Shown here: positions 8,050-14,072 of the stretch, piece after piece
Layout: each line of letters starts with the position of its first letter
Position numbering within the stretch: the stretch's first letter is position 1
Assembly: GCA_900299155.1 (NCBI GenBank)
Contig: OMIS01000009.1
Location: 1 to 17,061 of the forward strand
Reading direction: 5' to 3'
DNA: 17,061 nt
DNA from: a bacterium
GTDB taxonomy: Bacteria > Patescibacteriota > Microgenomatia > UBA1400 > PJMF01
Position numbers and translations under genes: made by a program
Notes under the pieces: generated by a model
Seen by the model: only the letters and a program-made list of their open reading frames with translations
Databases searched by the model: none
What the model was told of the DNA's origin: nothing

Positions 8050-8934
8050 CTACCTACTCGTAAGAGTTTTTTCACATTTTTCAGAACAAGTCCCTAGATG
8101 TGCCTGCTCACACGCTGCACAACAAATAAATAATTCTGGACAACTAGGTACAGCACAATCCACATACCTGGTAATTGGCTGCGCACAATATTTACATTTT
8201 GAAATAACCGTGGGATTTTCTGTATTCACAGGAACATGTAAGCGCTTATCAAAAACAAACATCTCCCCTTCAAAATATTTCCCACCTGCTTGCTCACCAT
8301 ATTCATGGATACCACCATGCAGCTGGCGTACGTTCTTGAATCCCTGCTCTCGCAAATATGCCGACGCCTTTTCACAGCGCACGCCTCCCGTACAGTACGT
8401 GACAACATCTTTTTCTTTATAATTCTCTAGCGTCTTAACAAACTCTGGGAACTCTCTAAAGTTATCAATTGGCGGTATCACTGCATTTTTGAATTTACCA
8501 ATCTCTGCTTCATAGAGATTTCTGGCATCAATAATGACAAAGTCTTCACCGCTTTCGTATAATTTTTTTAGTTCTGCTGGTTCAATGTAGTGAGCTTTAT
8601 TATCTATATCTACATCTGTCCCAGTTTTTTTAATACCAAGCGTTACAATTTCATCACGGACAACAACTTTTAGTTTTGGAAAAACCTGCTCATCAGCCCA
8701 AGAAATTTTCCACTCCATATCAGTAAACTCAGGTTGTTTCTGTGTTTCTAACATGTACTGATCCACCGCTGCCTCAAGTCCAGCAAGAGTGCCATTTATG
8801 CCCTCATCTGAGATTAAAAGACGACCTTTGAGATTTAACTTTTGACAAAGCTCTTTCTGCCAATTCTTAATAGCTTCTGGATTAGCCAAAGGCACATATT
8901 TATAGTAAAGCAAAATTTTGAATGGTTGTGACAT
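8050..8934 (-). CDS. trhO: tRNA uridine(34) hydroxylase TrhO (UPF0176, rhodanese domain)
   Basis: TrhO (formerly YceA) catalyses prephenate-independent, oxygen-dependent hydroxylation of U34 in tRNA, a first step to 5-alkoxyuridines. The 294-residue protein has the N-terminal ferredoxin-like part with GRLLISDEGINGT, a central rhodanese domain with active-site loop CTGGVRCEK (catalytic C181), LHGGIHEYGE after it, and a Cys-rich tail with nine cysteines between 247 and 287 (CKYC, CAVPSC, CCAAC, CSEKC), probably a metal site. The start chosen is ATG 8934. An in-frame GTG at 8958 would add eight residues, but those codons contain a perfect TATAAT, so the extension is more likely the promoter. Confidence 0.95.
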   Translation of the reverse strand: MSQPFKILLYYKYVPLANPEAIKNWQKELCQKLNLKGRLLISDEGINGTLAGLEAAVDQYMLETQKQPEFTDMEWKISWADEQVFPKLKVVVRDEIVTLGIKKTGTDVDIDNKAHYIEPAELKKLYESGEDFVIIDARNLYEAEIGKFKNAVIPPIDNFREFPEFVKTLENYKEKDVVTYCTGGVRCEKASAYLREQGFKNVRQLHGGIHEYGEQAGGKYFEGEMFVFDKRLHVPVNTENPTVISKCKYCAQPITRYVDCAVPSCPELFICCAACEQAHLGTCSEKCEKTLTSR

Positions 8935-8946
8935 ACTGGGAGATCT

Positions 8947-8952
8947 ATTATA
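8947..8952 (-). promoter_or_regulatory. -10 element (TATAAT) of trhO
   Basis: A perfect TATAAT on the minus strand ends 12 nt before the ATG at 8934. No ribosome-binding site lies in the gap (agatctcccagt). It sets the start at 8934 and not at the upstream GTG. The predicted leader is about 5-6 nt. Confidence 0.55.
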
Positions 8953-8957
8953 ACGCA

Positions 8958-9122
8958 CTATTTAAGTGTTTTACGTAAAACAGTTTGTGGGGTATGTACT
9001 AAACCCAGCATTACAACATAATTTACGATGGACAGCAGTGTTACAAGATTTTCTGAGAAAATTGGATTATCTAAAGGGGCACTTATGATTGCCACAATAC
9101 AAGCACTATGATTGTACTGCAT
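8958..9122 (-). CDS. Possible 54-residue membrane protein
   Basis: An ATG at 9122 opens a 54-codon frame ending with TAG at 8958-8960. The product has a hydrophobic stretch CIVAIISAPL and a likely membrane segment LVTLLSIVNYVVMLGLV, then a basic end (VLRKTLK). A perfect TATAAT on the same strand at 9143-9148 lies 20 nt before the ATG, with a TTTACA 19 nt further up. There is no clear ribosome-binding site. It ends just before the trhO promoter and follows a broken coding fragment, so it may be real or a leftover of the same disrupted region. No family recognised. Confidence 0.35.
   Translation of the reverse strand: MQYNHSACIVAIISAPLDNPIFSENLVTLLSIVNYVVMLGLVHTPQTVLRKTLK
8967..8982. repeat. 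16-bp perfect palindrome upstream of the trhO -10
   Basis: TGTTTTACGTAAAACA reads the same on both strands. It sits 14 nt upstream of the trhO TATAAT, where a regulator would overlap the -35 zone, and also lies within the last codons of the possible small frame at 8958-9122. It could be an operator, but a single 16-bp palindrome in 17 kb is not far from chance expectation. Confidence 0.35.
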
Positions 9123-9193
9123 AAAGGAAAAATAAACCAAAAATTATAATCTGCTATTGGATTAACTTGTAAATTGAGATTTATTAGTTTTAT

Positions 9194-9370
9194 CTATGTC
9201 AAAGCTGCTGCTTTACTACTTTCATTAGAAGTTTGAGTGGTAATAGCACTGAGGTCAAAACCGTTAATCATTTCTGGATATGTGTAAATATAAAATCCTG
9301 GGCTTCTTCCTAATTTATCAGTGACGTAACTTCTGTCCTCTTTAAATTCTACAAGCGGAGAGGGCGGGAT
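9194..9370 (-). pseudogene. Start-less coding fragment beside the tRNA-Ser 3'-end duplicate
   Basis: On the minus strand a 58-codon open stretch runs from a TAA at 9371-9373 to TAG at 9194-9196. Its only methionine is about 24 residues from the end, and no GTG or TTG start lies before it. From LVEFKEDRSYVTDK onward it has ordinary protein composition, continuing with LGRSPGFYIYTYPEMINGFDL and ending SSKAAALT. Its first five codons lie inside the 17-nt copy of the tRNA-Ser end. The simplest reading is the 3' remnant of a gene cut at that junction. No family recognised. Confidence 0.45.
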
Positions 9371-9371
9371 T
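9355..9371 (-). repeat. 17-nt copy of the tRNA-Ser(CGA) 3' end (possible att site)
   Basis: gcggagagggcgggatt on the plus strand is identical to 9488-9504, which covers the 3'-terminal 16 nt of tRNA-Ser(CGA) (discriminator, acceptor 3' strand, T-stem 3' strand and part of the T-loop) plus one base. Similarity stops sharply on both sides. The spacing is 133 nt. Displaced tRNA 3' ends of this length are typical scars of tyrosine-recombinase integration. No integrase is visible. Confidence 0.6.
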
Positions 9372-9487
9372 TACCCTCGTCATGCTCAAATATATATGTG
9401 CTGTAGGTGTTCGCTTGATCGGGCACTGGACATCCCATATGTCATACCGTTCATCAATTCATGCCTACGGCATTATTGCTGACCGGT
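9372..9487. other. 116-nt stretch between the two tRNA-Ser 3'-end copies
   Basis: This stretch has no recognisable gene. On the minus strand an ATG at 9438 opens a 29-codon frame through the repeat (MGCPVPDQANTYSTYIFE...) ending at 9349, and the plus strand is also open for about 40 codons, so neither is convincing. It does not align by eye with the rest of the tRNA, which argues against a tandem tRNA duplication. It may be the deleted remnant of an integrated element. Confidence 0.4.
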
Positions 9488-9488
9488 G

Positions 9489-9576
9489 CGGAGAGGGCGG
9501 GATTCGAACCCGCGCGGCAGTTTCCCACCTCAAGGTTTTCGAGACCTGACTGATAAACCACTCCAAGCACCTCTCC
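9489..9576 (-). tRNA. tRNA-Ser (anticodon CGA)
   Basis: An 88-nt class II tRNA. The acceptor GGAGAGG pairs with CCTCTCC, the T-arm is GCGGG TTCGAAT CCCGC, and there is a long variable arm with a GAAA loop. The anticodon loop CTCGAAA gives CGA at 9539-9541, reading UCG. The discriminator is G, as expected for serine. CCA is not encoded. By eye the top of the anticodon stem has a C-T mismatch or bulge and the D-stem pairs poorly, so it is less regular than the other tRNAs here. Its 3' end is the segment duplicated at 9355-9371. A TATAGT on the same strand at 9588-9593 lies 11 nt upstream. Confidence 0.92.
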
Positions 9577-9587
9577 ACTATCTGCAT

Positions 9588-9593
9588 ACTATA
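9588..9593 (-). promoter_or_regulatory. -10 element (TATAGT) of tRNA-Ser(CGA)
   Basis: TATAGT on the minus strand ends 11 nt before the tRNA 5' end. No convincing -35 was found. A 10-nt direct repeat, ctgcatacta, occurs here (9582-9591) and at 9683-9692 across the stop codon of the upstream gene; it is short and may be chance. Confidence 0.35.
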
Positions 9594-9689
9594 TCAGACA
9601 CTTAGTTTTTTTGGGACATATATTCACTGAAAGCCAGGGTAATGATGCACTATCGTACTAACCACATTACAAAATTTGAGCACTGCATA

Positions 9690-10640
9690 CTACAACCGCA
9701 CTTCCACTACAATTGGCCAGTGATCTGAACCAGTAAATGTTCCTCGATACCGATTCTCTACCTGCACGTCAGGAGTCACAAAAACTTGATCTATCGGTAT
9801 TGCTGCCCAAGTGGGAAGTTGCGTTGGCCATGTTCCTGTCAATGGGAAGTCTTTTTGTGTATCTACAAGCCTACTGTCTTTCACGAGGTCCCGCAGAATT
9901 GGAGAAAACTGTGAAATATTAAAGTCACCGCCCATAATCATGGTATCTTGAGAGTTGTTTACATAGTGAAATAAATCCTGTAAATACGAATTCCTATCCT
10001 TACTAAATTGTGCACTCACAGGTGAATGCGGGTGCACACCGAGGAGATGCACATTTTTACCATTCTTCTGAATCACAATTTCAATCAGCGGAACTTCTGG
10101 CATAAAAAAATGTATTTTTTCCGACTGCACGGGAAGTTTGCTAAACACACCCATGTCAAATGCATAATCCACTGGTGCATGTAACGCATAGGTATATTCT
10201 GGAAGTAATGCTTGAATTTCTACAAACTGTTCTGGTTGTAACTCCTCCATAAAAACTATATCAGGATTCATTTCATAAACTGCTTGTGCCACTTGCGCCA
10301 TATCAGGATTTCTCCAATATGTATTGGCAAATGCAACTCTTAATGAAGCTTCCTGAGCTTGTGCCGTCACTTGAGTATGCTGTTGAGTGCCAGCTGCATG
10401 TTGAGGGAAAATTGCAACAGAAGCTGCCACTACAATGATGTGGCATACTAAAACGGTTGCCGCTGTAAATGCCCATTTTCTATTTTTAAAAATCACTGCA
10501 AGAGCAACTAGAATTAGTCCAGCTACAAGATATAGCGTTCGCCAGTGCGAGAATAAATCAAAAACCCACCAATAACTTCCCAGTTCTCCGAGAAGTGAAA
10601 AAATGTATAGACTGATAACTGTGGGTAGTAGGTACTTCAT
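9690..10640 (-). CDS. Membrane-anchored endonuclease/exonuclease/phosphatase (EEP) family protein
   Basis: The 316-residue protein has three N-terminal membrane segments (about 5-20, 36-52, 58-76), a polar linker, then an EEP fold. Catalytic positions are intact: N106 (FANTYW), E132 (VFMEEL), H203 (GVHPH), D239 and N241 (GGDFN), D284 (IDQVF) and SDH at 305-307 (GSDHWP). The basic loop KNRK between segments 2 and 3 puts that side in the cytoplasm, so the catalytic domain should face outward. Substrates of the fold include DNA, phosphoesters of lipids, and inositol phosphates; the actual one is unknown. The start is ATG 10640, because an in-frame GTG at 10718 would overlap tRNA-Arg. A TATACT lies 20 nt upstream (10661-10666). 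Confidence 0.88.
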   Translation of the reverse strand: MKYLLPTVISLYIFSLLGELGSYWWVFDLFSHWRTLYLVAGLILVALAVIFKNRKWAFTAATVLVCHIIVVAASVAIFPQHAAGTQQHTQVTAQAQEASLRVAFANTYWRNPDMAQVAQAVYEMNPDIVFMEELQPEQFVEIQALLPEYTYALHAPVDYAFDMGVFSKLPVQSEKIHFFMPEVPLIEIVIQKNGKNVHLLGVHPHSPVSAQFSKDRNSYLQDLFHYVNNSQDTMIMGGDFNISQFSPILRDLVKDSRLVDTQKDFPLTGTWPTQLPTWAAIPIDQVFVTPDVQVENRYRGTFTGSDHWPIVVEVRL

Positions 10641-10709
10641 AGGCAGGAAGTGTCGTATCCAGTATACACTGGAATGTGCGTATCTACCTAGTGAAGATAT
10701 TTCTGAGAG

Positions 10710-10781
10710 TGCACCCACTAGGAATCGAACCTAGATCAAAGGATCCGCAATCCTTCATTCTATCCGTTGAACTATGGGTGC
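10710..10781 (-). tRNA. tRNA-Arg (anticodon GCG)
   Basis: A 72-nt cloverleaf: acceptor GCACCCA/TGGGTGC, D-stem GTTC/GAAT, anticodon stem AAGGA/TCCTT with loop TTGCGGA, and T-arm CTAGG TTCGATT CCTAG. The anticodon GCG (10746-10748) reads CGC and CGU. The AACGGATA D-loop carries the A20 arginine identity base. Discriminator A, CCA not encoded. Most bacteria use an ACG anticodon (edited to ICG by TadA) for these codons, so GCG is unusual. It is followed directly by the EEP gene. Confidence 0.95.
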
Positions 10782-10786
10782 TCAAC

Positions 10787-10806
10787 TTGTAATCACAAGA
10801 TTACAA
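10787..10806. repeat. 8-bp inverted repeat just upstream of tRNA-Arg
   Basis: TTGTAATC, loop ACAA, GATTACAA: a perfect 8-bp stem with a 4-nt loop, 5 nt from the tRNA 5' end and after the stop of the upstream minus-strand gene. Neither strand has a following T-run. It could be a processing hairpin in a cotranscript or part of the tRNA promoter region. Confidence 0.35.
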
Positions 10807-10856
10807 ACGTGTATTGTACCAGAAAAGATGTATTTACAGAATATGGGTCTTATACG

Positions 10857-11510
10857 CTAGCCCTCAATATCAATCGGGATCTTATCATGCAACCACTTGG
10901 CAGCTTTTTCATAGCTCGTAGGAGGTGGTTCTTGATTGAGCAAAACTTCAGACAAGATTGCTTCCATGTCTTGTTTTTGTATATCTCCAAGTAGGATGGT
11001 TAATCTATTAGGGAACCTCGCCACTTCAATATATAAAACTGGCTTATCAAATCTTTCCTTAATCCAAAACCGTCCCATTTCTTCCCAGTAATACAACTCA
11101 TCTTCAATCCGTATACCATAGGTAGTGAATTTATAGGTAATGTCGCCTGGCGGTATCGAGTACATGACGTAGGTCAAAAAGACAACTGCTACCACAACTG
11201 CTACAGGAAGAACTTGGCCTGCAAAAAATAAAATTAAAGCGATCAACGCGGCAATTACCCCTACTGTAGAATAAAACTGACGATTGTGTTTCTTAAAGGG
11301 ACGACTCGGAGCTATCCATTCAAGTAATACTTCTTCCTGAACCATTTTAGGAACACGATCACCAAGCGGGTTTTGTGCTTGGGCATTCTCCACGGCATCA
11401 TTAGTCGCATCTTCTGAAGTGGGTTGTGCAGACATGGGTTGATCAGTAGCAGGTACCTGGGTACTGGCTGGAGAAGGAGTTTGAGTGGGTGTGGTTGGGA
11501 CACTTTCCAT
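10857..11510 (-). CDS. Conserved CPR-type two-transmembrane protein of unknown function
   Basis: The 217-residue protein has a low-complexity N-terminus rich in P, T, Q and S (about 1-50), then the block EEVLLEWIAPSRPFKKHNRQFYSTV, two adjacent membrane segments (about 81-98 and 100-118) joined by GQVLP, and a soluble C-terminal part with GDITYKFTTYGIRI, YYWEEMGRFWI, FPNRLTILLGDI and a closing amphipathic helix. From memory, proteins with the 'LEW.APSRPFKK...FY.T' block, two membrane segments and the 'W..m.rFW' block are widespread in CPR genomes and seldom elsewhere; the function is unknown. It is probably a membrane protein with a PH-like cytoplasmic domain, which is inference. A TATAGT lies 8 nt before the ATG with no ribosome-binding site. 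Confidence 0.8.
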   Translation of the reverse strand: MESVPTTPTQTPSPASTQVPATDQPMSAQPTSEDATNDAVENAQAQNPLGDRVPKMVQEEVLLEWIAPSRPFKKHNRQFYSTVGVIAALIALILFFAGQVLPVAVVVAVVFLTYVMYSIPPGDITYKFTTYGIRIEDELYYWEEMGRFWIKERFDKPVLYIEVARFPNRLTILLGDIQKQDMEAILSEVLLNQEPPPTSYEKAAKWLHDKIPIDIEG

Positions 11511-11518
11511 ACACCCCT

Positions 11519-11524
11519 ACTATA
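11519..11524 (-). promoter_or_regulatory. -10 element (TATAGT) of the CPR membrane protein gene
   Basis: TATAGT on the minus strand ends 8 nt before the ATG at 11510, with TTGTTA 18 nt further upstream as a possible -35. The implied mRNA is leaderless or nearly so. The region diverges toward tRNA-Ser(TGA). Confidence 0.45.
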
Positions 11525-11562
11525 CACTAGAATAGTGAGCTGTAACAATACCAGACAAATGG

Positions 11563-11568
11563 TACAAT
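11563..11568 (+). promoter_or_regulatory. -10 element (TACAAT) of tRNA-Ser(TGA)
   Basis: TACAAT ends 16 nt before the tRNA 5' end, which leaves a leader of about 9 nt. A weak -35 candidate, CTGTAA, lies 17 nt upstream. Confidence 0.4.
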
Positions 11569-11584
11569 ATACTTCTTGAAAATT

Positions 11585-11669
11585 GGAAGGGTGGCAGAGT
11601 GGTCCATCGCAACAGTCTTGAAAACTGTGACCTTTACGGGTCTCGTGGGTTCGAATCCCTCCCCTTCCG
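11585..11669 (+). tRNA. tRNA-Ser (anticodon TGA)
   Basis: An 85-nt class II tRNA with acceptor GGAAGGG/CCCTTCC, anticodon stem ACAGT/ACTGT with loop CTTGAAA giving TGA at 11619-11621, long variable arm GACC...GGTC, and T-loop TTCGAAT. The discriminator is G and CCA is not encoded. The T-stem has one T-T mismatch (GTGGG against CCCTC) and the D-stem is short. It reads UCA and other UCN codons by wobble. The oafA-like gene follows on the same strand after 59 nt with its own -10. Confidence 0.95.
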
Positions 11670-11715
11670 CAGCATACTTTTCATAAATCCATCTGTCATA
11701 TTTTTCTTCCTCTGG

Positions 11716-11721
11716 TAGGAT
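11716..11721 (+). promoter_or_regulatory. -10 element (TAGGAT) of the acyltransferase gene
   Basis: TAGGAT ends 7 nt before the ATG at 11729, with CTGTCA at 11693-11698 and a 17-nt spacer, a plausible -35/-10 pair. There is no ribosome-binding site, so the mRNA would be leaderless. Confidence 0.45.
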
Positions 11722-11728
11722 ACACCTC

Positions 11729-12790
11729 ATGCAATCAATCCCACACAAAAAATTGGCTGTGTCGCAAGAAAATGACCGCACACGCGTTACCTTGTTAAAG
11801 GGTGCAGCTATCATTGCTGTAATTATTATCCACATTCTCTCCAGCATACCAGGCTATATTTACACTACTCCCAACGCTGCTCAGTACATTTTTCTTGATC
11901 AACTGCTGCGATTTAGCGTTCCTCTATTTATTGGTTTATCAGGCTATTCACTAGCAAGAAGATATCAAGGCGCAATTTCATACATACAGTTTTATAAACG
12001 CAGATTATTAAGAATAATTCCGCTTTACTTTCTTTGGAGTATTGGATTGTGGTTACTGTTTATTTTTATTCCTGAATGGAACACGCCAGATGCTCCAATT
12101 CCCTTATGGAAAATTATTTTGATTGGACGTGCTGATTATCATCTCTACTTTGTGCCCCTTATATTTCAACTATATCTACTCTTTCCAGTACTACTGCGAT
12201 ATCTACATAAATATCCACGCACAACACTGTTCACTGCACTAACACTTCAATCTGCCAGTTACATACTATTTAACTACCTTCACACGCTTCCTACAGAAAC
12301 GCTACTTGATTCGGATCAAGAACAATACACCTTATTCAGTTCTTGGATTTTCTATTTTGTATTGGGAATGTTTATCGCAAAACGAAGTATTGCAGCAGAA
12401 GAGAAAACAAAAATTACTTCATTTATTTGGTTGGCGTGGGGATTAAGTTTGGCGTACTTAGTACTGCAAGGTCAGTTACAAATTTTTAATGGCATAGATC
12501 CATTAGATGCTCTTAAATTTACTCGATTAACGGTTATCCCATATACTTTGAGTAGTATTTGTATTGGTTTATTGGTACCGTGGGAGACTTTTAGCCACCC
12601 TACTTGGCTTACCAAAATATTGCATTGGATTGGCAGATTTTCCTTTTCGATCTACCTTGGACATACCTTAGTACTTAGACTTTTATTTGCATATACATAT
12701 AAAAACTTGAGTATTTCTGATATTCTTAGTACTGTAGTTCTTTGTCTACTGGGACTGATTGCAAGCTACCGATATGAAAAAAATTCCTAA
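11729..12790 (+). CDS. Acyltransferase 3 family membrane protein (OafA/YrhL-like)
   Basis: The 353-residue protein has about ten membrane segments and the acyltransferase 3 pattern: a cytoplasmic N-terminal segment, the first helix with VIIIHILS containing the conserved H35, then PLFIGLSGYSLARRY, and the FYKRRLLRIIPLYFLW block with the R-R--RI-P signature. Late in the protein comes FSFSIYLGHTLVL. These enzymes transfer acetyl or other acyl groups from the cytoplasm to sugars or lipids on the outer face. With two glycosyltransferases and a methyltransferase nearby, a role in modifying a surface glycan is likely, though the substrate is not readable. Its 3' end overlaps the next gene by 17 nt. 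Confidence 0.9.
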   Translation: MQSIPHKKLAVSQENDRTRVTLLKGAAIIAVIIIHILSSIPGYIYTTPNAAQYIFLDQLLRFSVPLFIGLSGYSLARRYQGAISYIQFYKRRLLRIIPLYFLWSIGLWLLFIFIPEWNTPDAPIPLWKIILIGRADYHLYFVPLIFQLYLLFPVLLRYLHKYPRTTLFTALTLQSASYILFNYLHTLPTETLLDSDQEQYTLFSSWIFYFVLGMFIAKRSIAAEEKTKITSFIWLAWGLSLAYLVLQGQLQIFNGIDPLDALKFTRLTVIPYTLSSICIGLLVPWETFSHPTWLTKILHWIGRFSFSIYLGHTLVLRLLFAYTYKNLSISDILSTVVLCLLGLIASYRYEKNS

Positions 12791-13085
12791 AATCTTATTA
12801 CTTTACATCGTCAATCTACTCATTTTCATACTCCTATTTGCATCAAATTTTTTTAACGCATTTATTTTCAAAGCCGTCTCAGTTTCTATTGCTCAGTTAC
12901 CGTTTCCAGAAATTTTACGCACAGTTCTTCTAACATTTTGGATGATTGTGCCTCAGTCACTCATACTAGCAACAGCCAACAAACTATACTTCAGACTTGC
13001 TGCAAAGAAATTTTTGCTTGTGCAAGTATTATTTGCTATTTCAATTGTGCTGATACTGCTGATTGTATTTGCGATTGCCAAATAA
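12774..13085 (+). CDS. Small hydrophobic protein of unknown function
   Basis: From ATG 12774 the frame encodes 103 residues, beginning MKKIPKILLLYIVNLLIFILLF. Three membrane segments are predicted by eye (about 6-27, 47-67, 80-100). An in-frame TTG at 12759 adds five residues, but the basic MKKIPK start before a membrane helix favours the ATG. The gene overlaps the acyltransferase end by 17 nt, so the two are probably cotranslated, and its tail overlaps the GT2 gene on the other strand by 45 nt. It may be an accessory subunit of the acyltransferase, but this rests only on position. No family recognised. Confidence 0.65.
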   Translation: MKKIPKILLLYIVNLLIFILLFASNFFNAFIFKAVSVSIAQLPFPEILRTVLLTFWMIVPQSLILATANKLYFRLAAKKFLLVQVLFAISIVLILLIVFAIAK

Positions 13086-14015
13086 CCATTTGTAGAATCC
13101 CTCAATACTGCCGTGGATCACTGCGAAATCTGAACTAACCTGTAAAAGAGGCAACCAAACCCAGCCACCTCCCACATACTTCTTATTCTTCATGATCGAC
13201 CAGATTGCATATAGAAATGCAATACATACTGATGCTAGTAGTGTGTCAAAAATTGAGCGCCTGAGTAAGTAGATACAGAGTAAAGTTCCCAGAATATACC
13301 GACCAAAAAGTAGTATAACTTTTGGCCGCAGTAATCCTGCTTGAATATCTCCACGAGCAAAGCGAAAAATCATAGTATAAAAACTTTTCAGAGTTGAACG
13401 TGGTTTCCAAACTACTACTGCGTCATGAGTAAATGCGATGGGAAAATTTTTAGCCTTCACTGCATGCGCAAACGCATAATCCTCATTATCACTTAATTCT
13501 TCATCAAATCTTCCTACTGCATTCCACACTTCTTTTTCAAAAAGCACTGAACGTGTGGCGGGTAAAAAATTTTTTGGATCAACTTTATCAGGCATAACTA
13601 AGGCATATGGCACAACAGCTTTTTCAAAAGATGTCTTCCCATTTCCTGTATAGTACCCCGCCACTACAGGGCAGTTCGTCTGCAGGTACCGTTCATACAA
13701 CTTTTCTAGCCATGTTGGTTCTGGTATGCAACCAGCATCAGTACATACTATAATTTGTTGTGAAGCAATCTTGATTCCAGCATTTCTACCTGCACTCCGA
13801 TTACCCTGCTTTACTATAACTTTCAGGTATTCATCAAATCGTTTTTCAGTATCCTGCAATAATTGATAAGTTGTGTCCACTGATCCGCCATCAATAATTA
13901 TTATTTCTTGAGCTTTCACGGTCTGCTTTTGTAATGAATCTAGCAGTTCTAGAATTGTTTTCGATTCATTGAGAACAGTACTAATTATGGAAACTGGAAT
14001 TATTTTTTTGCCCAT
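13041..14015 (-). CDS. Glycosyltransferase family 2 with C-terminal membrane segments
   Basis: The 324-residue protein has a GT-A fold start (VSIISTVLNESKTILELLDSL, then IIIIDGGSVDTT), the nucleotide-sugar region RSAGRNAGIKIA followed by VCTDAGC as the DxD-like metal site, and SDNEDYAFAHAVKAKNF as the acidic catalytic region. Two or three membrane helices lie in the C-terminal third (about 235-280). GT2 enzymes transfer a sugar from a nucleotide donor; the product here is probably a surface glycan or glycolipid. The 3' end overlaps the small hydrophobic gene tail on the plus strand. Upstream, TAATGT ends 6 nt before the ATG. It is in the same direction as the methyltransferase gene at 14073, which it follows after 57 nt. 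Confidence 0.9.
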   Translation of the reverse strand: MGKKIIPVSIISTVLNESKTILELLDSLQKQTVKAQEIIIIDGGSVDTTYQLLQDTEKRFDEYLKVIVKQGNRSAGRNAGIKIASQQIIVCTDAGCIPEPTWLEKLYERYLQTNCPVVAGYYTGNGKTSFEKAVVPYALVMPDKVDPKNFLPATRSVLFEKEVWNAVGRFDEELSDNEDYAFAHAVKAKNFPIAFTHDAVVVWKPRSTLKSFYTMIFRFARGDIQAGLLRPKVILLFGRYILGTLLCIYLLRRSIFDTLLASVCIAFLYAIWSIMKNKKYVGGGWVWLPLLQVSSDFAVIHGSIEGFYKWLFGNRKYNQQYQHN

Positions 14016-14072
14016 ATTACAACATTATTTGGATGCCTAATATTGAATAATCTATTTAAAAAATGCTTAGTT

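Noticed and set aside
8935..8958. GTG start at 8958 extending trhO by eight residues
   Set aside because: The extra codons contain a perfect TATAAT at the right distance from ATG 8934, and the family N-terminus begins near PFKILLYYK.
9355..9487. Second, degenerate tRNA-Ser in tandem with the first
   Set aside because: Only the 17-nt 3' end matches; no anticodon stem or 5' acceptor strand is recognisable at the expected positions.
10641..10718. GTG start at 10718 extending the EEP protein
   Set aside because: It would overlap tRNA-Arg, while ATG 10640 begins directly before the first membrane segment.
11527..11847. 106-codon minus-strand frame across tRNA-Ser(TGA)
   Set aside because: Its GEGFEPTRP segment is the antisense translation of the tRNA T-arm and acceptor, a well-known source of false proteins; it also overlaps the acyltransferase start.
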